From positions 558,001 to 622,000 of the forward strand of contig NZ_CP129683.1 in the NCBI RefSeq assembly GCF_041080835.1: a DNA stretch of 64,000 bases, read 5' to 3'. The notes under the pieces were generated by a model, which was not told where the DNA came from, ran no database searches, and worked only from the letters and a program-made list of their open reading frames with translations. Below, piece by piece: positions 26,716 through 35,780 of the stretch (the first letter of the stretch is position 1; every line of letters starts with the position of its first letter). Position numbers and translations under genes: made by a program. The DNA is from Bifidobacterium sp. WK012_4_13. GTDB taxonomy: Bacteria > Actinomycetota > Actinomycetes > Actinomycetales > Bifidobacteriaceae.

Positions 26716-27513
26716 TCAGGCAAACCGGCCAAGCATCTCGCTCAGCAATGCAATCGATGCCGGGCCTGCCAGGGACGCACGCAGTATGTTGCTTCCGAGA
26801 ATGCACGAGTATGCACCCGATGCGCCGAAGGAGCGCACTTCCCCATCGCTGATGCCTCCCTCGGGCCCGACGATGACATAGACCGTACGCGTCCGTCCAT
26901 CCTGAAGACTCGCATCGGCGAGTGCGGCAATGGATTCCCGCACATGCGACCATGCCGTGGTCGCATCCTGATGAAGCACTATGACGATATCCCCATGAAC
27001 GCAGGCACGCTTGCATATGGCTGCCACATCGTCGTCGTCAGCTGGGTCGGCGAGCTCTGGAAGCCATGATCTGCGCGACTGCTCGGTTGCCCCGACGAGC
27101 ACGTTATGCCATTTACGCTCCGTTCTTCCCTGCTTCCACTTGGCGATTGAGCGCTGAGCCTTCCAAGGGATCACCACGTCGACGCCGAGCTGCGTTGCCA
27201 TGTCGATCGCCTGCTCATCGTGTCCTGTTTTCGCAAGCGCCTGGATAAGACCTATGCGGGTTATCGGCCGTGGCTCTTTTCCAACGGAAAGGATCTCCAC
27301 CAACCCGGCATTCGCATCGTCTATCGCCGCATGAATCCGCAGGCCATGGCCATCCGAAAGTTGCAGGGTGTCCCCGGCATTCAGACGCATGGATTGGAGC
27401 GCATGACGCCGAACGCCTTGTGGCAGAGTCAATTTCCAACCTGCATGCGCCTCGTCGCAGTTCAGGGGTACGTCGTCGCTGTTCGGATCGAAAAGAAAGA
27501 GTGGGTCGGTCAT
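26716..27513 (-). CDS. rsmE: 16S rRNA (uracil-1498-N3)-methyltransferase
   Basis: 265 residues from ATG at 27513; an upstream ATG at 27549 is possible but adds residues unlike the family. The N-terminal PUA-like domain includes HALQSMRLNAGDTLQLSDG. The SPOUT methyltransferase domain carries the trefoil-knot segments YVIVGPEGGISDGEV and LGSNILRASLAGPASIA. It methylates N3 of U1498 in 16S rRNA. KTGHDEQAIDMATQLGVDVVIP is the conserved middle segment. First gene of the cluster. Confidence 0.94.
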   Translation of the reverse strand: MTDPLFLFDPNSDDVPLNCDEAHAGWKLTLPQGVRRHALQSMRLNAGDTLQLSDGHGLRIHAAIDDANAGLVEILSVGKEPRPITRIGLIQALAKTGHDEQAIDMATQLGVDVVIPWKAQRSIAKWKQGRTERKWHNVLVGATEQSRRSWLPELADPADDDDVAAICKRACVHGDIVIVLHQDATTAWSHVRESIAALADASLQDGRTRTVYVIVGPEGGISDGEVRSFGASGAYSCILGSNILRASLAGPASIALLSEMLGRFA

Positions 27514-27614
27514 GCGGACAAGAGTAGCGCGAGGTGTGCGACACACCATTCACCGTGATGGACATAAGCGATATTTCCTTGGAATAAGGCCATTTCTGAG
27601 GCAAACGCGAATGA

Positions 27615-27646
27615 TTGATACGGAAATCCAAGAATGGTGTTATAGT
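27615..27646 (+). promoter_or_regulatory. Possible tRNA-Leu promoter
   Basis: TTGATA and TATAGT occur 27 bases upstream of the tRNA. The spacing of 20 bases is longer than usual, so only a weak call. Confidence 0.3.
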
Positions 27647-27672
27647 TTTATCCGTTGTCTTTTTGCAACCTT

Positions 27673-27760
27673 GTCCGGGTGGCGGAATGGTAGACGCGCT
27701 AGCTTGAGGTGCTAGTGCCTATTTTAAACGGGCGTGCGGGTTCAAGTCCCGCTCCGGACA
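27673..27760 (+). tRNA. tRNA-Leu (GAG)
   Basis: 88 nt with a long variable arm. Acceptor GTCCGGG pairs with TCCGGAC, discriminator A. Anticodon stem CTAGC/GCTAG encloses TTGAGGT, anticodon GAG. The T arm is GCGGGTTCAAGTCCCGC. CCA is not encoded. Confidence 0.95.
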
Positions 27761-27766
27761 CGATCA

Positions 27767-27816
27767 GGGAGTCGTACCCATACTGCTGTGTGGGGCACGT
27801 TCTCCCTTTTATTTTT
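27767..27816 (+). terminator. Terminator after tRNA-Leu
   Basis: GGGAG...CTCCC with internal CGT/ACG and CCC/GGGG pairing, followed directly by TTTTATTTTT. Classic intrinsic terminator six bases past the tRNA. Confidence 0.8.
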
Positions 27817-28023
27817 GGCGATGGCCCGTTGCGGACACATCGAAGGCGCCGAATCGGTGAGATTGCTGAATCGGCTGCAAGGAGCTGGCCTTCATATGTG
27901 GGCTGTGCCTGTTGGATGGAACATCGGTCAGAGGACGCTGACCATGGATTCACTTCCCTGTCGCAACCCGCCTGGGGACGAATGGTTGTTGTGGTCAAAG
28001 GGCATGTCGGGAGGGCGATTCGA

Positions 28024-28887
28024 TTGCAGTTCATCACACTTATGGACCTTGACGACGACCGCGTCACCGCATACACGCATCTTACCGAATTGCAGCTAAG
28101 GAATCGCTTGGAGCCGTCCAAGGGTCTGTTCATCGCAGAATCCGAAAAGGTCATCGTGCGTGCGCTTGCAGCGGGTGTCAGACCACTGTCCTTCCTTGTC
28201 GAGGAGCCTTGGATAGAGGGCATGGCAGACACCTTTGCCGAAGTGGACGCTCGATGGGGCAAAGACATTCCCGTGTTCGTGGCCAAGCCTGAGCTGCTGA
28301 AGAGAATAACCGGATATCGGCTGCACCGCGGTGCGTTGAGCGCCATGCATCGATGGACGCTGCCGACAGTCGAGGATATCTGCGCCGATGCCTCGCGCAT
28401 AGCCATCTTGGAAAACATAGTCGATCACACCAATGTGGGTGCTCTGATGCGTTCCGCGGCTGCACTGAACGTGGATGCCGTCCTGGTCACTCCCTCGTGC
28501 GGGGATCCGCTCTATCGCAGGGCAGCGCGTGTATCCATGGGCACTGTCTTTCAAGTTCCATGGACTCGGATCTGCGATAGAGAAGGCGAACGCTGGCCTG
28601 GCGATGGCATGGCGGAATTGCGAAAGCTGGGCTTCACGACGGCTTCCATGGCTCTGTCAGATGATTCGATCTCTCTGGATGAACTTGTGGGACGACTGTC
28701 GTCACCATCCGATTCGCCTCGTCACATTGCGCGGCTCGCATTGATATTCGGCACCGAAGGCGACGGGCTATCCCATCGCACGATTGCCGAAAGCGACATG
28801 ACCGTGAAGATTCCGATGAGCGGGGGCGTGGACAGCCTCAATGTCGCGGCCTCGAGCGCGGTCGCCTTCTGGGCGACGCGGAAATAG
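28024..28887 (+). CDS. TrmH/SpoU-family RNA 2'-O-methyltransferase
   Basis: 287 residues from TTG at 28024, chosen because GGGAGGGCG lies just upstream and MQFITLMDLDDDRV matches the expected beginning; ATG at 28042 is the alternative. An N-terminal substrate-binding domain (LRNRLEPSKGLFIAESEK) precedes the SPOUT domain with ILENIVDHTNVGALMRSAAA, ALIFGTEGDGLSHRTI and IPMSGGVDSLNVAASSAVA, the three SpoU motifs. The exact rRNA or tRNA target cannot be told from sequence. Monocistronic, and its stop lies 24 bases before palindrome B1. Confidence 0.9.
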   Translation: MQFITLMDLDDDRVTAYTHLTELQLRNRLEPSKGLFIAESEKVIVRALAAGVRPLSFLVEEPWIEGMADTFAEVDARWGKDIPVFVAKPELLKRITGYRLHRGALSAMHRWTLPTVEDICADASRIAILENIVDHTNVGALMRSAAALNVDAVLVTPSCGDPLYRRAARVSMGTVFQVPWTRICDREGERWPGDGMAELRKLGFTTASMALSDDSISLDELVGRLSSPSDSPRHIARLALIFGTEGDGLSHRTIAESDMTVKIPMSGGVDSLNVAASSAVAFWATRK

Positions 28888-28911
28888 CTGCCCGCGTTCG
28901 TTTCCGTGAGT

Positions 28912-29031
28912 GAGATACCGAGTTTTGCGGCAATTCCCAAGTATCAAAGGCCATTTTCGTTGATATTGACACCCCAGTTTCGCCATTCTTCGACGTTGAT
29001 ACTTGGGAATTGCCGCAAAACTCGGTATCTC
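28912..29031. repeat. Palindromic element B1 (core 28919-29024, 106 bp)
   Basis: Two perfect 36-nt arms around a 48-nt centre. The core arm is CGAGTTTTGCGGCAATTCCC, continuing AAGTATCAA (29 nt). A CTCG box lies four bases outside on the right (29029-29032) and TGAG on the left; the four-base spacers ATAC and GTAT are complementary. It sits between the convergent methyltransferase and uracil permease genes, and the rest of 28888-29187 shows nothing else. Confidence 0.9.
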
Positions 29032-29187
29032 GTCCTTTTCACGCCTATTCGGACCGCTCAATCAGAAAAATAGGAAAGGGCCCGCTCCCCAGCATGACAG
29101 CAAAGCCATGAATCAGCCGAGGAGCAAGCCCTGTCTGTCACGGGAACGCGATGAACGCCTACGAAACCGCGCCGCGTCACCTAATCC

Positions 29188-30462
29188 TTACTTGTCATAG
29201 GTGGTGCCGGTCGCCTTCCCTATCGCAGTGAGACCGTGGTACAGAACAAGCACGGCGATGGAACCTATTGCGATGCCGTTGAAGCTGATGCCCGAGAAGG
29301 TGAAGGAGAAGTTCGCTATGCCAATGATCATGGTTATCGCAGCGACCATGACATTGATCGGCTTGCTGAACTCCACCTTGTTCTCAACCCAGATCCGAAC
29401 GCCGAGCATGCCGATCATGCCATAGAGCAGGGTCGTTACACCGCCGAGGACCCCTGTTGGAATGGAATTGATGACCGCCCCGAACTTTGGGCACAGCGAG
29501 AGAACGAACGCGAAAATCGCCGCGCACCAGTACGCTGCCGTCGAATAGACCTTGGTCGCTGCCATGACACCGATGTTCTCAGCGTATGTGGTCGTTCCAG
29601 AGCCGCCGCCCAATCCGGCAAGAATCGTGCCGATGCCATCGGAGAAGAGTGCAGAGCCGATCTGGCCGTCATAGTTTCTGCCAGTCATCAGTGCGACTGA
29701 CTTCACATGGCCGATGTTCTCGGCGATGAGAATCAATACAACGGGAATGAACATGACCACGATGCTCATATCTGGTTTCGGAGTATGGAATTGTGGAAGT
29801 CCGAACCACGCCGCATCCCTGATGCTATCCCATTTGATCTGATGCTGGGACGCTGCGAACGCGTATCCGACGATGACGCCGAGCAAGATGTTCAGCCTTC
29901 CTATCATTCCCTTGAACAGGACCGCGATCAGAACCACTGCGAGCAGGGTCACGCACGCCGTGACCGGGAATGTCTTGAAGTTCGCCCAGGCCGATGGCGC
30001 GAGGTTGAAGCCAATGATGGCGACCACCGCACCATTGACGACGGGAGGCATCAGCGCATCGATCCACTTGGCTCCTGCAAAGTGAACGATGACACCGACC
30101 AAGGCCAGCAGAATTCCGGTTATGAGAATGCCGAAGCTCGCGACTGCCAGGCCCTTGTGGGCCGAAGTCACCGCAGCTATAGGGGCTATGAAACCAAAAG
30201 AGCTGCCAAGATAGCTTGGCAGCCGATTTTGATTGATGAGCAGGAACAATGCCGTGGCGATTGCAGTGAAGAACAGCGTCGTCGAAGGATCGAATCCTGT
30301 GAGGATCGGAACGAGGAAGGTGGCTCCGAACATTGCAATGACGTGCTGAGCCCCGATGCCTGCGGTTCTGCTCCAGGTCAGTCGTTCGTCGGGTTCGACG
30401 ACCTCGCCCGGTGCAAGGGTCTTGCCATCCCCATGTAGCTTCCAATTGACCAACAATGCCAT
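29188..30462 (-). CDS. uraA: Uracil permease (NCS2 family)
   Basis: 424 residues from ATG at 30462. It has about 14 hydrophobic segments. AQHVIAMFGATFLVPILTG at the start, GFNLAPSA, PVVLILIAENIGHV and GGGSGTTTYAENIGVMAATK match the UraA group; the Glu-containing segments (AENIGH and YAENIG) line the nucleobase site in this family. Imports uracil with protons. Divergent from glgC. A small TAGGG/CCCTA hairpin near 30510 lies upstream; no PyrR or PRPP-type leader was recognised. Confidence 0.92.
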   Translation of the reverse strand: MALLVNWKLHGDGKTLAPGEVVEPDERLTWSRTAGIGAQHVIAMFGATFLVPILTGFDPSTTLFFTAIATALFLLINQNRLPSYLGSSFGFIAPIAAVTSAHKGLAVASFGILITGILLALVGVIVHFAGAKWIDALMPPVVNGAVVAIIGFNLAPSAWANFKTFPVTACVTLLAVVLIAVLFKGMIGRLNILLGVIVGYAFAASQHQIKWDSIRDAAWFGLPQFHTPKPDMSIVVMFIPVVLILIAENIGHVKSVALMTGRNYDGQIGSALFSDGIGTILAGLGGGSGTTTYAENIGVMAATKVYSTAAYWCAAIFAFVLSLCPKFGAVINSIPTGVLGGVTTLLYGMIGMLGVRIWVENKVEFSKPINVMVAAITMIIGIANFSFTFSGISFNGIAIGSIAVLVLYHGLTAIGKATGTTYDK

Positions 30463-30750
30463 TGTCTTCTCTTTCTCCCGTGCATGTGCCAATCACAATG
30501 CGCTTAGCATAGGGTAGCCCTAGAATGTGACGCGCGATGTGACGAACTCAGGCAATGAGACGTAGGACACAGAAATCCGCGAGATAAACGGCAGCTAAAC
30601 ACTTGAACAAATTATGACTCGCCGGAAAAAATATTCACCTAAAAGCTGGAGTCTATGCAATGATGGTGATGTGACTTGAGCGTGATGGTGCGCTATATGC
30701 AACGCGGCGGAAGTCCGCCATACGTTACAGCCGAGGAAAGGATGGCAGAC

Positions 30751-31995
30751 ATGTCCAAGAATCCTAAGATACTGTCCATAGTTTTGGCAGGCGGCGAAGG
30801 AACCCGCCTGATGCCGCTTACCAGAGACCGTGCTAAACCAGCAGTTCCCTTCGGCGGCGTTTTTCGACTTATCGACTTTCCTCTGAGCAATCTCGTCAAT
30901 TCCGATTACCGTCAGATCGTGGTGCTCACCCAGTACAAGTCGCATTCGCTCGATAGACATATCTCGAGGATGTGGCGGTTCTCCCCCTTGCTCGGAAGCT
31001 ACGTCTCCCCTGTTCCAGCCCAGCAGAGACTTGGCAAGCATTGGTATCTAGGCTCTGCGGATGCAATCTATCAGACCATCAACATCATCGAGGATGTCAA
31101 GCCTGACATCGTGGTCATCGTTGGTGCCGACCACGTGTATCGCATGGACTTCGAACAGATGGTACGCCAGCACATCGAATCCGGTGCCGAATTCACCGTC
31201 GCGGGAATACGTCAGCCGGCGGCGTCATCCAACCAATTCGGCGTCATACAGGTGGATCCGCATCATCACAACATGATTCAGAATTTCCAGGAGAAGCCTG
31301 ATCACACCGATGGCTTGCCCAACGATCCAAACACGATACTCGCCTCGATGGGAAACTACGTCGCCAACACCGATGCCCTCTTCGACGCCCTCGCCATCGA
31401 CGAGAAGATGGAAGACACCAAGCATGACATGGGCGGTGACATCGCGCCATTCTTCGCGGCCAAGAGCCAGGCTGGGGTCTATGATTTCAACGAGAACGAG
31501 GTTCCCGGCGCGACCAAGCAGGATCATGCGTATTGGAGAGACGTCGGAACGATCAAGCAGTTCTATGACGCACACATGGATCTCATCGCCTACGTTCCGG
31601 ACTTCAACCTATATAACACCGATTGGCCGATCTATACGGATTCGGGATCGCTGCCCCCAGCCAAGTTCGTGCATTCCGGCCAAGACAGACTCGGTCATGC
31701 GACCGATTCCATAGTCTCTCCGGGAGTCATCGTTTCTGGAGGCGAGGTCCATCATTCCGTCATCTCACCAAACGTCCGCATTCATTCATGGGCACAGGTC
31801 ATCGACTCGATCCTGTTCGACAGCGTCACGATCAACCGTCGCGCGCGCGTCTACAAGGCGATTCTCGACAAGAACGTCGTACTGAAGGAAAATGCAACGG
31901 TAGGAATCGATACCCAGCACGATCTGGAGCGCGGCTTCACCGTATCGCCAGAAGGCATCACCGTCGTTCCGAAGGGCACGATCGTAGAGGACTGA
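30751..31995 (+). CDS. glgC: Glucose-1-phosphate adenylyltransferase
   Basis: 414 residues from ATG at 30751 ([10 protein letters not shown]); ATG at 30742 is a close alternative and both share the GAGGAAAGG site. [15 protein letters not shown] is the nucleotide-binding signature, [11 protein letters not shown] and the [12 protein letters not shown] segment follow, and FQEKP is conserved. The C-terminal left-handed beta-helix (about 300-414) carries [16 protein letters not shown] repeats. It makes ADP-glucose for glycogen synthesis, controlled allosterically in most bacteria. Monocistronic. Confidence 0.95.
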   Translation: MSKNPKILSIVLAGGEGTRLMPLTRDRAKPAVPFGGVFRLIDFPLSNLVNSDYRQIVVLTQYKSHSLDRHISRMWRFSPLLGSYVSPVPAQQRLGKHWYLGSADAIYQTINIIEDVKPDIVVIVGADHVYRMDFEQMVRQHIESGAEFTVAGIRQPAASSNQFGVIQVDPHHHNMIQNFQEKPDHTDGLPNDPNTILASMGNYVANTDALFDALAIDEKMEDTKHDMGGDIAPFFAAKSQAGVYDFNENEVPGATKQDHAYWRDVGTIKQFYDAHMDLIAYVPDFNLYNTDWPIYTDSGSLPPAKFVHSGQDRLGHATDSIVSPGVIVSGGEVHHSVISPNVRIHSWAQVIDSILFDSVTINRRARVYKAILDKNVVLKENATVGIDTQHDLERGFTVSPEGITVVPKGTIVED

Positions 31996-32050
31996 GACGC
32001 CTGGCTTAGACACCGTGCGAACTGCAGCATCTGGGCAGAGGTGATTCGAT

Positions 32051-32100
32051 GCAGGGAGGTAACGATCCCGCGGTTTCATTCCGGATCGTTACCTCCCTGC
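32051..32100 (+). terminator. Hairpin after glgC
   Basis: GCAGGGAGGTAACGATC and its exact complement form a 17-bp stem with a 16-base loop, 56 bases past the glgC stop. The downstream sequence is only CGCGTTTCT, so the T tail is weak. Confidence 0.6.
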
Positions 32101-32142
32101 CGCGTTTCTGCCAGTCACAAGAACTCATGCAGGTCGATTGGA

Positions 32143-32247
32143 CAAGTTTTTGGCACTTGCCGAAGCATCGTGGCACTTTTTGGGTTTGCATGCGAGCAGA
32201 TTCCAACAAAAAATGGCATGGCTACTTCGGCAAGTGCCAAAAACTTG
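32143..32247. repeat. Palindromic element A6 (105 bp)
   Basis: Outer 16 nt invariant. It has TTGCCGAAG/CTTCGGCAA as in A3, supporting pair-preserving change. Right outer CTCG box at 32252-32255. It ends eight bases from the stop of the SufT-like gene; glgC converges from the other side. Confidence 0.9.
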
Positions 32248-32255
32248 ATAACTCG

Positions 32256-32819
32256 TCAGGCGTAGGGCATCGGCCCATTGAAATTGAAGCCGATCGCCGC
32301 CAATTGATCGCGTCCGTCGGGCGTGATCATCTCCATGGTCCAACGGGGCGTCCAGGTCCAGTCGATTCGAAACTCCTCGACAAGTCCCGCCAGCATGCTG
32401 GCACATTCGTCTTCGAGCACATCGGTCAGTGGACACGCGGGCGTGGTCAGCGTCATTGTTATGATTGCACGCTGCTGTTCGTCGATCTCGATCCTGTATA
32501 CCAATCCAAGGTCGATGACATCGATTCCAAGCTCGGGGTCGATGACCTGGTGCAACGCCTCCTGGACGTCCTTCGCAGTCGCAAGACCAATGTCGTTCGC
32601 CGCGACAAGGGGAATCTCATGGCTATCCTCCCCCGTGTCACCCGAGCCCGACATCGGTGAGGCATCGCCTTCGGAAGCATCCATGTCAGCTCGATTCAAG
32701 AGGGCCGCACGCTCTGGATGCGCAAGCACCTGCTGCGCCGTCTCCTTGCTGCCGACGGCCTCCTCCACGGCATCGAAGATCGAGTCTGCCGGTGGCACCA
32801 GATTGGATTCGTCTGACAT
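32256..32819 (-). CDS. SufT-like MIP18 family protein (DUF59), iron-sulfur maturation
   Basis: 187 residues from ATG at 32819 behind GAGGGAG. The C-terminal 100 residues match DUF59/MIP18: DVQEALHQVIDPELGIDVIDLG, then ITMTLTTPACPLTDVLE with the conserved Cys, and TWTPRWTMEMITPDGRDQLAAIG. The N-terminal 85 residues (with VGSKETAQQVLAHPERAAL, then Asp/Ser-rich sequence) are an extension not needed for the domain. It is the last gene of the suf operon and probably assists cluster insertion into target proteins. Called SufT-like from context. Confidence 0.88.
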   Translation of the reverse strand: MSDESNLVPPADSIFDAVEEAVGSKETAQQVLAHPERAALLNRADMDASEGDASPMSGSGDTGEDSHEIPLVAANDIGLATAKDVQEALHQVIDPELGIDVIDLGLVYRIEIDEQQRAIITMTLTTPACPLTDVLEDECASMLAGLVEEFRIDWTWTPRWTMEMITPDGRDQLAAIGFNFNGPMPYA

Positions 32820-32820
32820 A

Positions 32821-33465
32821 TCACTCCCTCGCATCCGAAATAGCGGGCCCCTGCCCTACCAGGGCCGTATCTCCACTCATCTTCTCAGATTCATTCAGAT
32901 TCGCCAAGGCCTGTGCAATCGCAGCCTTCAATCCGGCCCATCCAAGCAACGCACACTTAATACGCATTGGATATCGCGAGACACCTTGGAACACGACGGC
33001 ATCCCCCAGATCTTCCTCAACCGATTCGTCATGCAGACCTGCACCGCGAGATTGCATCAATCTATGGAATTCATCGCTCAGCTTCATCGCCCTTTCCACG
33101 CTCTGATGCTCGACCAGATCGACCATGACCGACAGGCTTGCCTGTGAGATGGAACAGCCCTGACCATCCCAAACCACACGCTCAAGCGTGTAAGGCACCT
33201 GCTCGGATACCTCCACGTGAACGGTGACCTCGTCTCCGCACGTTGGATTGAACTGATGAGACTGAGCTGCCAGGCACGCTTCGTGCTCGGCGAGAACCTC
33301 TGCGTCTCCCGAGGCCTGATGCGAATCCTGTCCTTCACCCGCATGTGTCTGCGCATCAGGCGCGGACTCAAGAAAGCGCTCCCTGCCATGCGGCGCCCTT
33401 GCAGCATCAAGAATGACCTCCTGATACATCTGTTCAAGATCGTCGTCACTCATATCCATTGCCAT
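32821..33465 (-). CDS. sufU: SufU-type Fe-S cluster assembly/sulfur-acceptor protein
   Basis: 214 residues, longer than typical SufU (about 150). The three zinc/sulfur cysteines are present in NPTCGDEV, DGQGCSISQAS and MRIKCALLGW. An insertion of about 35 residues (HAGEGQDSHQASGDAEVLAE) lies between the first helix (EQMYQEVILDAARAPHGRE) and the first Cys, and an acidic tail follows the last. It accepts persulfide from SufS in Gram-positive bacteria. It lies between sufS and the sufT-like gene, one base from the latter. Confidence 0.9.
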   Translation of the reverse strand: MAMDMSDDDLEQMYQEVILDAARAPHGRERFLESAPDAQTHAGEGQDSHQASGDAEVLAEHEACLAAQSHQFNPTCGDEVTVHVEVSEQVPYTLERVVWDGQGCSISQASLSVMVDLVEHQSVERAMKLSDEFHRLMQSRGAGLHDESVEEDLGDAVVFQGVSRYPMRIKCALLGWAGLKAAIAQALANLNESEKMSGDTALVGQGPAISDARE

Positions 33466-33571
33466 GTCACCAGCCTGCCTATCAACCTATCGACCCATCC
33501 GCCGTTGAATTCCCGTTATCAAGATTATCCCGCCATCGACAGTGCATCAAGGGAATCGATGACGAGCGAAG

Positions 33572-34846
33572 CTATCGCACCTCAAAAAATGGGCGAACCC
33601 TCTTTACCGCCTCGACCAACTGTCTGGCCTCGTCCACGGTGTTGTACACCCCGGTCGATGCCCTGTTCGATGCAAAGAGTCCGAAGTGTCTGTGAACCGG
33701 CTGCGCGCAGTGATGACCAACTCGGATCGCGATGCCCTGAGCATCGATGAACTGTCCGACATCATGGGGATGAACCCCCTGCACATCGAACGCAACCGTG
33801 CCAATCCGGTCATTGCCATTGGCAGGACCAAGAATCCTGACCCCATCGATGTCACCGATCTTCAACAGCTCACGCGTGATGGCATCCTCGTGGGCGGCGA
33901 CGTTTTCCATGCCTATGCGGCTGAGCCAGTCAGCAGCGACCCCAGCAGCCACGACCTGCGCGACTGGCTGTGTCCCAGCCTCGAAACGCGCTGGAGGCAT
34001 GCTGTATTCTGCAGGCTTGTCAAGATATGCAAGATCGACCATTGAACCGCCAAAGCTCGCAGGGGGCAGGGCTTCGAGCAGATCTCGCTTGCCATAGAGG
34101 AATCCGACACCAGTCGGGCCATACATCTTATGCGCGCTCCATGCCGCGAAGTCGACGTCAAGGGCATGAAAATCGACTGGAATATGAGGCACGGATTGGC
34201 AAGCGTCAAGAATCATGAGAGCGCCGACCTCGTGCGCACGCCTGACGATCGGCGCGATGTCCGTGATCGCGCCCGTGACATTCGCGATATGGGCCACCGC
34301 AACCACCTTCGTGCGTTCGGTTATCACATCGTCTGCGGTCTGCGACAGGACCCTGCCTTCAGGATCAAGGTCGAACCAGCGCAACGTGGCTCCCGTCCGG
34401 TACGCAAGTTCCTGGAATGGAAGCAGCACCGAATGGTGGTCGGCCTTGCTCACCACGATCTCGTCTCCCGGCTTGAGTGCGAAACGGCGCGCGGCTTCCC
34501 CGCCCCTTCCGAGTGAAGCATTGGAGAAAGCCGTCGCAAGGAGGTTCAATGCGGCCGTCGCTCCGGCCGTAACGACGACTTCCTCCTGCCCTTCCTCACT
34601 GTTCGCACCGACAAGCGATGCGACCTTGCTCCGGGCATCCTCGAAGGCAACGGTGCTGCGGGCTGCAAGCTCATGCGCACCACGATGAACGCCGGCATTG
34701 ATGGTGCGATAGAAATCAGCTTCGGCATCAATGACTGATTCAGGTTTCTGAGCGGTCGCGGCCGAATCGAGATACACCAGCGGATGCCCATGTATCTGCT
34801 GGTCCAATATTGGAAATTCACCACGAATCTGAGCGAAATCAACCAT
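33572..34846 (-). CDS. sufS: Cysteine desulfurase SufS
   Basis: 424 residues from ATG at 34846 (MVDFAQIRGEFPIL); ATG at 34879 is in frame but adds unrelated residues. A class V PLP enzyme: ADHHSVLLPFQ, DACQSVPH and AAWSAHKMYGPTGVGFLYG with the Schiff-base Lys near residue 230. RVGHHCAQPVHRHFG holds the catalytic Cys near residue 370. It removes sulfur from cysteine and passes it to SufU for Fe-S assembly. Part of the sufB-D-C-S-U-T operon; a 153-base gap with short direct repeats separates it from sufC. Confidence 0.95.
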   Translation of the reverse strand: MVDFAQIRGEFPILDQQIHGHPLVYLDSAATAQKPESVIDAEADFYRTINAGVHRGAHELAARSTVAFEDARSKVASLVGANSEEGQEEVVVTAGATAALNLLATAFSNASLGRGGEAARRFALKPGDEIVVSKADHHSVLLPFQELAYRTGATLRWFDLDPEGRVLSQTADDVITERTKVVAVAHIANVTGAITDIAPIVRRAHEVGALMILDACQSVPHIPVDFHALDVDFAAWSAHKMYGPTGVGFLYGKRDLLEALPPASFGGSMVDLAYLDKPAEYSMPPARFEAGTQPVAQVVAAGVAADWLSRIGMENVAAHEDAITRELLKIGDIDGVRILGPANGNDRIGTVAFDVQGVHPHDVGQFIDAQGIAIRVGHHCAQPVHRHFGLFASNRASTGVYNTVDEARQLVEAVKRVRPFFEVR

Positions 34847-34934
34847 TGTCCGTACACCAGTCCTTTGCACTGTCCGCATTTCATAACTGCCCGTCAGCCT
34901 GTTCCCTCAGTTTCGGGGAACTCCAGCATCTGCA

Positions 34935-34990
34935 GGCTCCTAGACTCCTAGAGTCCTAGACTTCCAGACTTCAAGCTTGCAAGCCTCTAG
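34935..34990. repeat. Degenerate short tandem repeat between sufC and sufS
   Basis: Units of about 8-9 bases around CTCCTAGA recur five to six times, running into an AAGCTTGCAAGC palindrome. It is within an otherwise tightly packed operon. Confidence 0.6.
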
Positions 34991-34999
34991 AAGCATTCC

Positions 35000-35779
35000 C
35001 TATGCCAACGCCGATTCCGAGTCGGCACCCTGAGGGAGATAGCGGTCGTAACCGGTCTCTTCGAGTTCATCCGCCAGCTCCGGTCCGCCAGTCTTCACAA
35101 AGTGACCGTCGGAGAAGACATGAACGATGTCTGGCTTGATGTAACGCAGGATTCGCGTGTAGTGCGTAACCATGAGAATGCCCAGATCGGTGTTCTCCTT
35201 GGCACGATTCACCCCTTCGGACACAATGCGCAATGCATCGACGTCAAGGCCCGAATCGGTTTCGTCCATGATCGCGAACTTCGGCTTCAGAAGCTCGAGC
35301 TGCAGAACCTCCGCACGCTTCTTCTCGCCGCCGGAGAAGCCCTCGTTGACTGAACGCTGGGCAAACTTCGAATCCATGCGCAGACGCTTCATCGATGCGC
35401 TCAGATCCTTCGTCCATTGGCGTATGGCAGGTGCCTTGCCATCGATCTCGGTCTTGGCGGTTCGCAGAAAGTTCGTCATCGACACGCCAGGAACCTCGAC
35501 AGGATACTGCATCGCAAGGAACAGTCCCGCCTTCGCTCGCTCGTCCGGTGTCATCTTGAGGATATCCTGGCCGTCAAGAAGTGCCTGGCCTGAATCGACC
35601 TCGTACTTCGGATGCCCGGCCAAGGTATAGGCCAAGGTTGACTTCCCCGAACCGTTGGGGCCCATGATCGCATGGGTCTCACCGGAATGAACCGTGAGAT
35701 TCACTCCCTTCAGAATCTGCTTCTTGCCTTCCTTCGTCTCGACGGAAGCATACAGATCTTTGATTTCCAGGGTTGCCAT
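35000..35779 (-). CDS. sufC: Fe-S assembly ATPase SufC
   Basis: 259 residues from ATG at 35779 behind GGAGGAGAAC, one base past the sufD stop. An ABC-type ATPase with Walker A GPNGSGKSTLAY, Q-loop segment FLAMQYPVEVPGV, signature FSGGEKKRAEVLQ and Walker B KFAIMDETDSGLDVDAL, then THYTRIL as the H-loop. It powers the SufBCD scaffold in the cytoplasm rather than a transporter. Confidence 0.96.
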   Translation of the reverse strand: MATLEIKDLYASVETKEGKKQILKGVNLTVHSGETHAIMGPNGSGKSTLAYTLAGHPKYEVDSGQALLDGQDILKMTPDERAKAGLFLAMQYPVEVPGVSMTNFLRTAKTEIDGKAPAIRQWTKDLSASMKRLRMDSKFAQRSVNEGFSGGEKKRAEVLQLELLKPKFAIMDETDSGLDVDALRIVSEGVNRAKENTDLGILMVTHYTRILRYIKPDIVHVFSDGHFVKTGGPELADELEETGYDRYLPQGADSESALA

Positions 35780-35780
35780 G

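Noticed and set aside
28912..29031. Palindromes as ordinary intrinsic terminators
   Set aside because: No T run follows the stems, loops are 48 nt, and separate good terminators occur beside several copies (for example 51564-51609).
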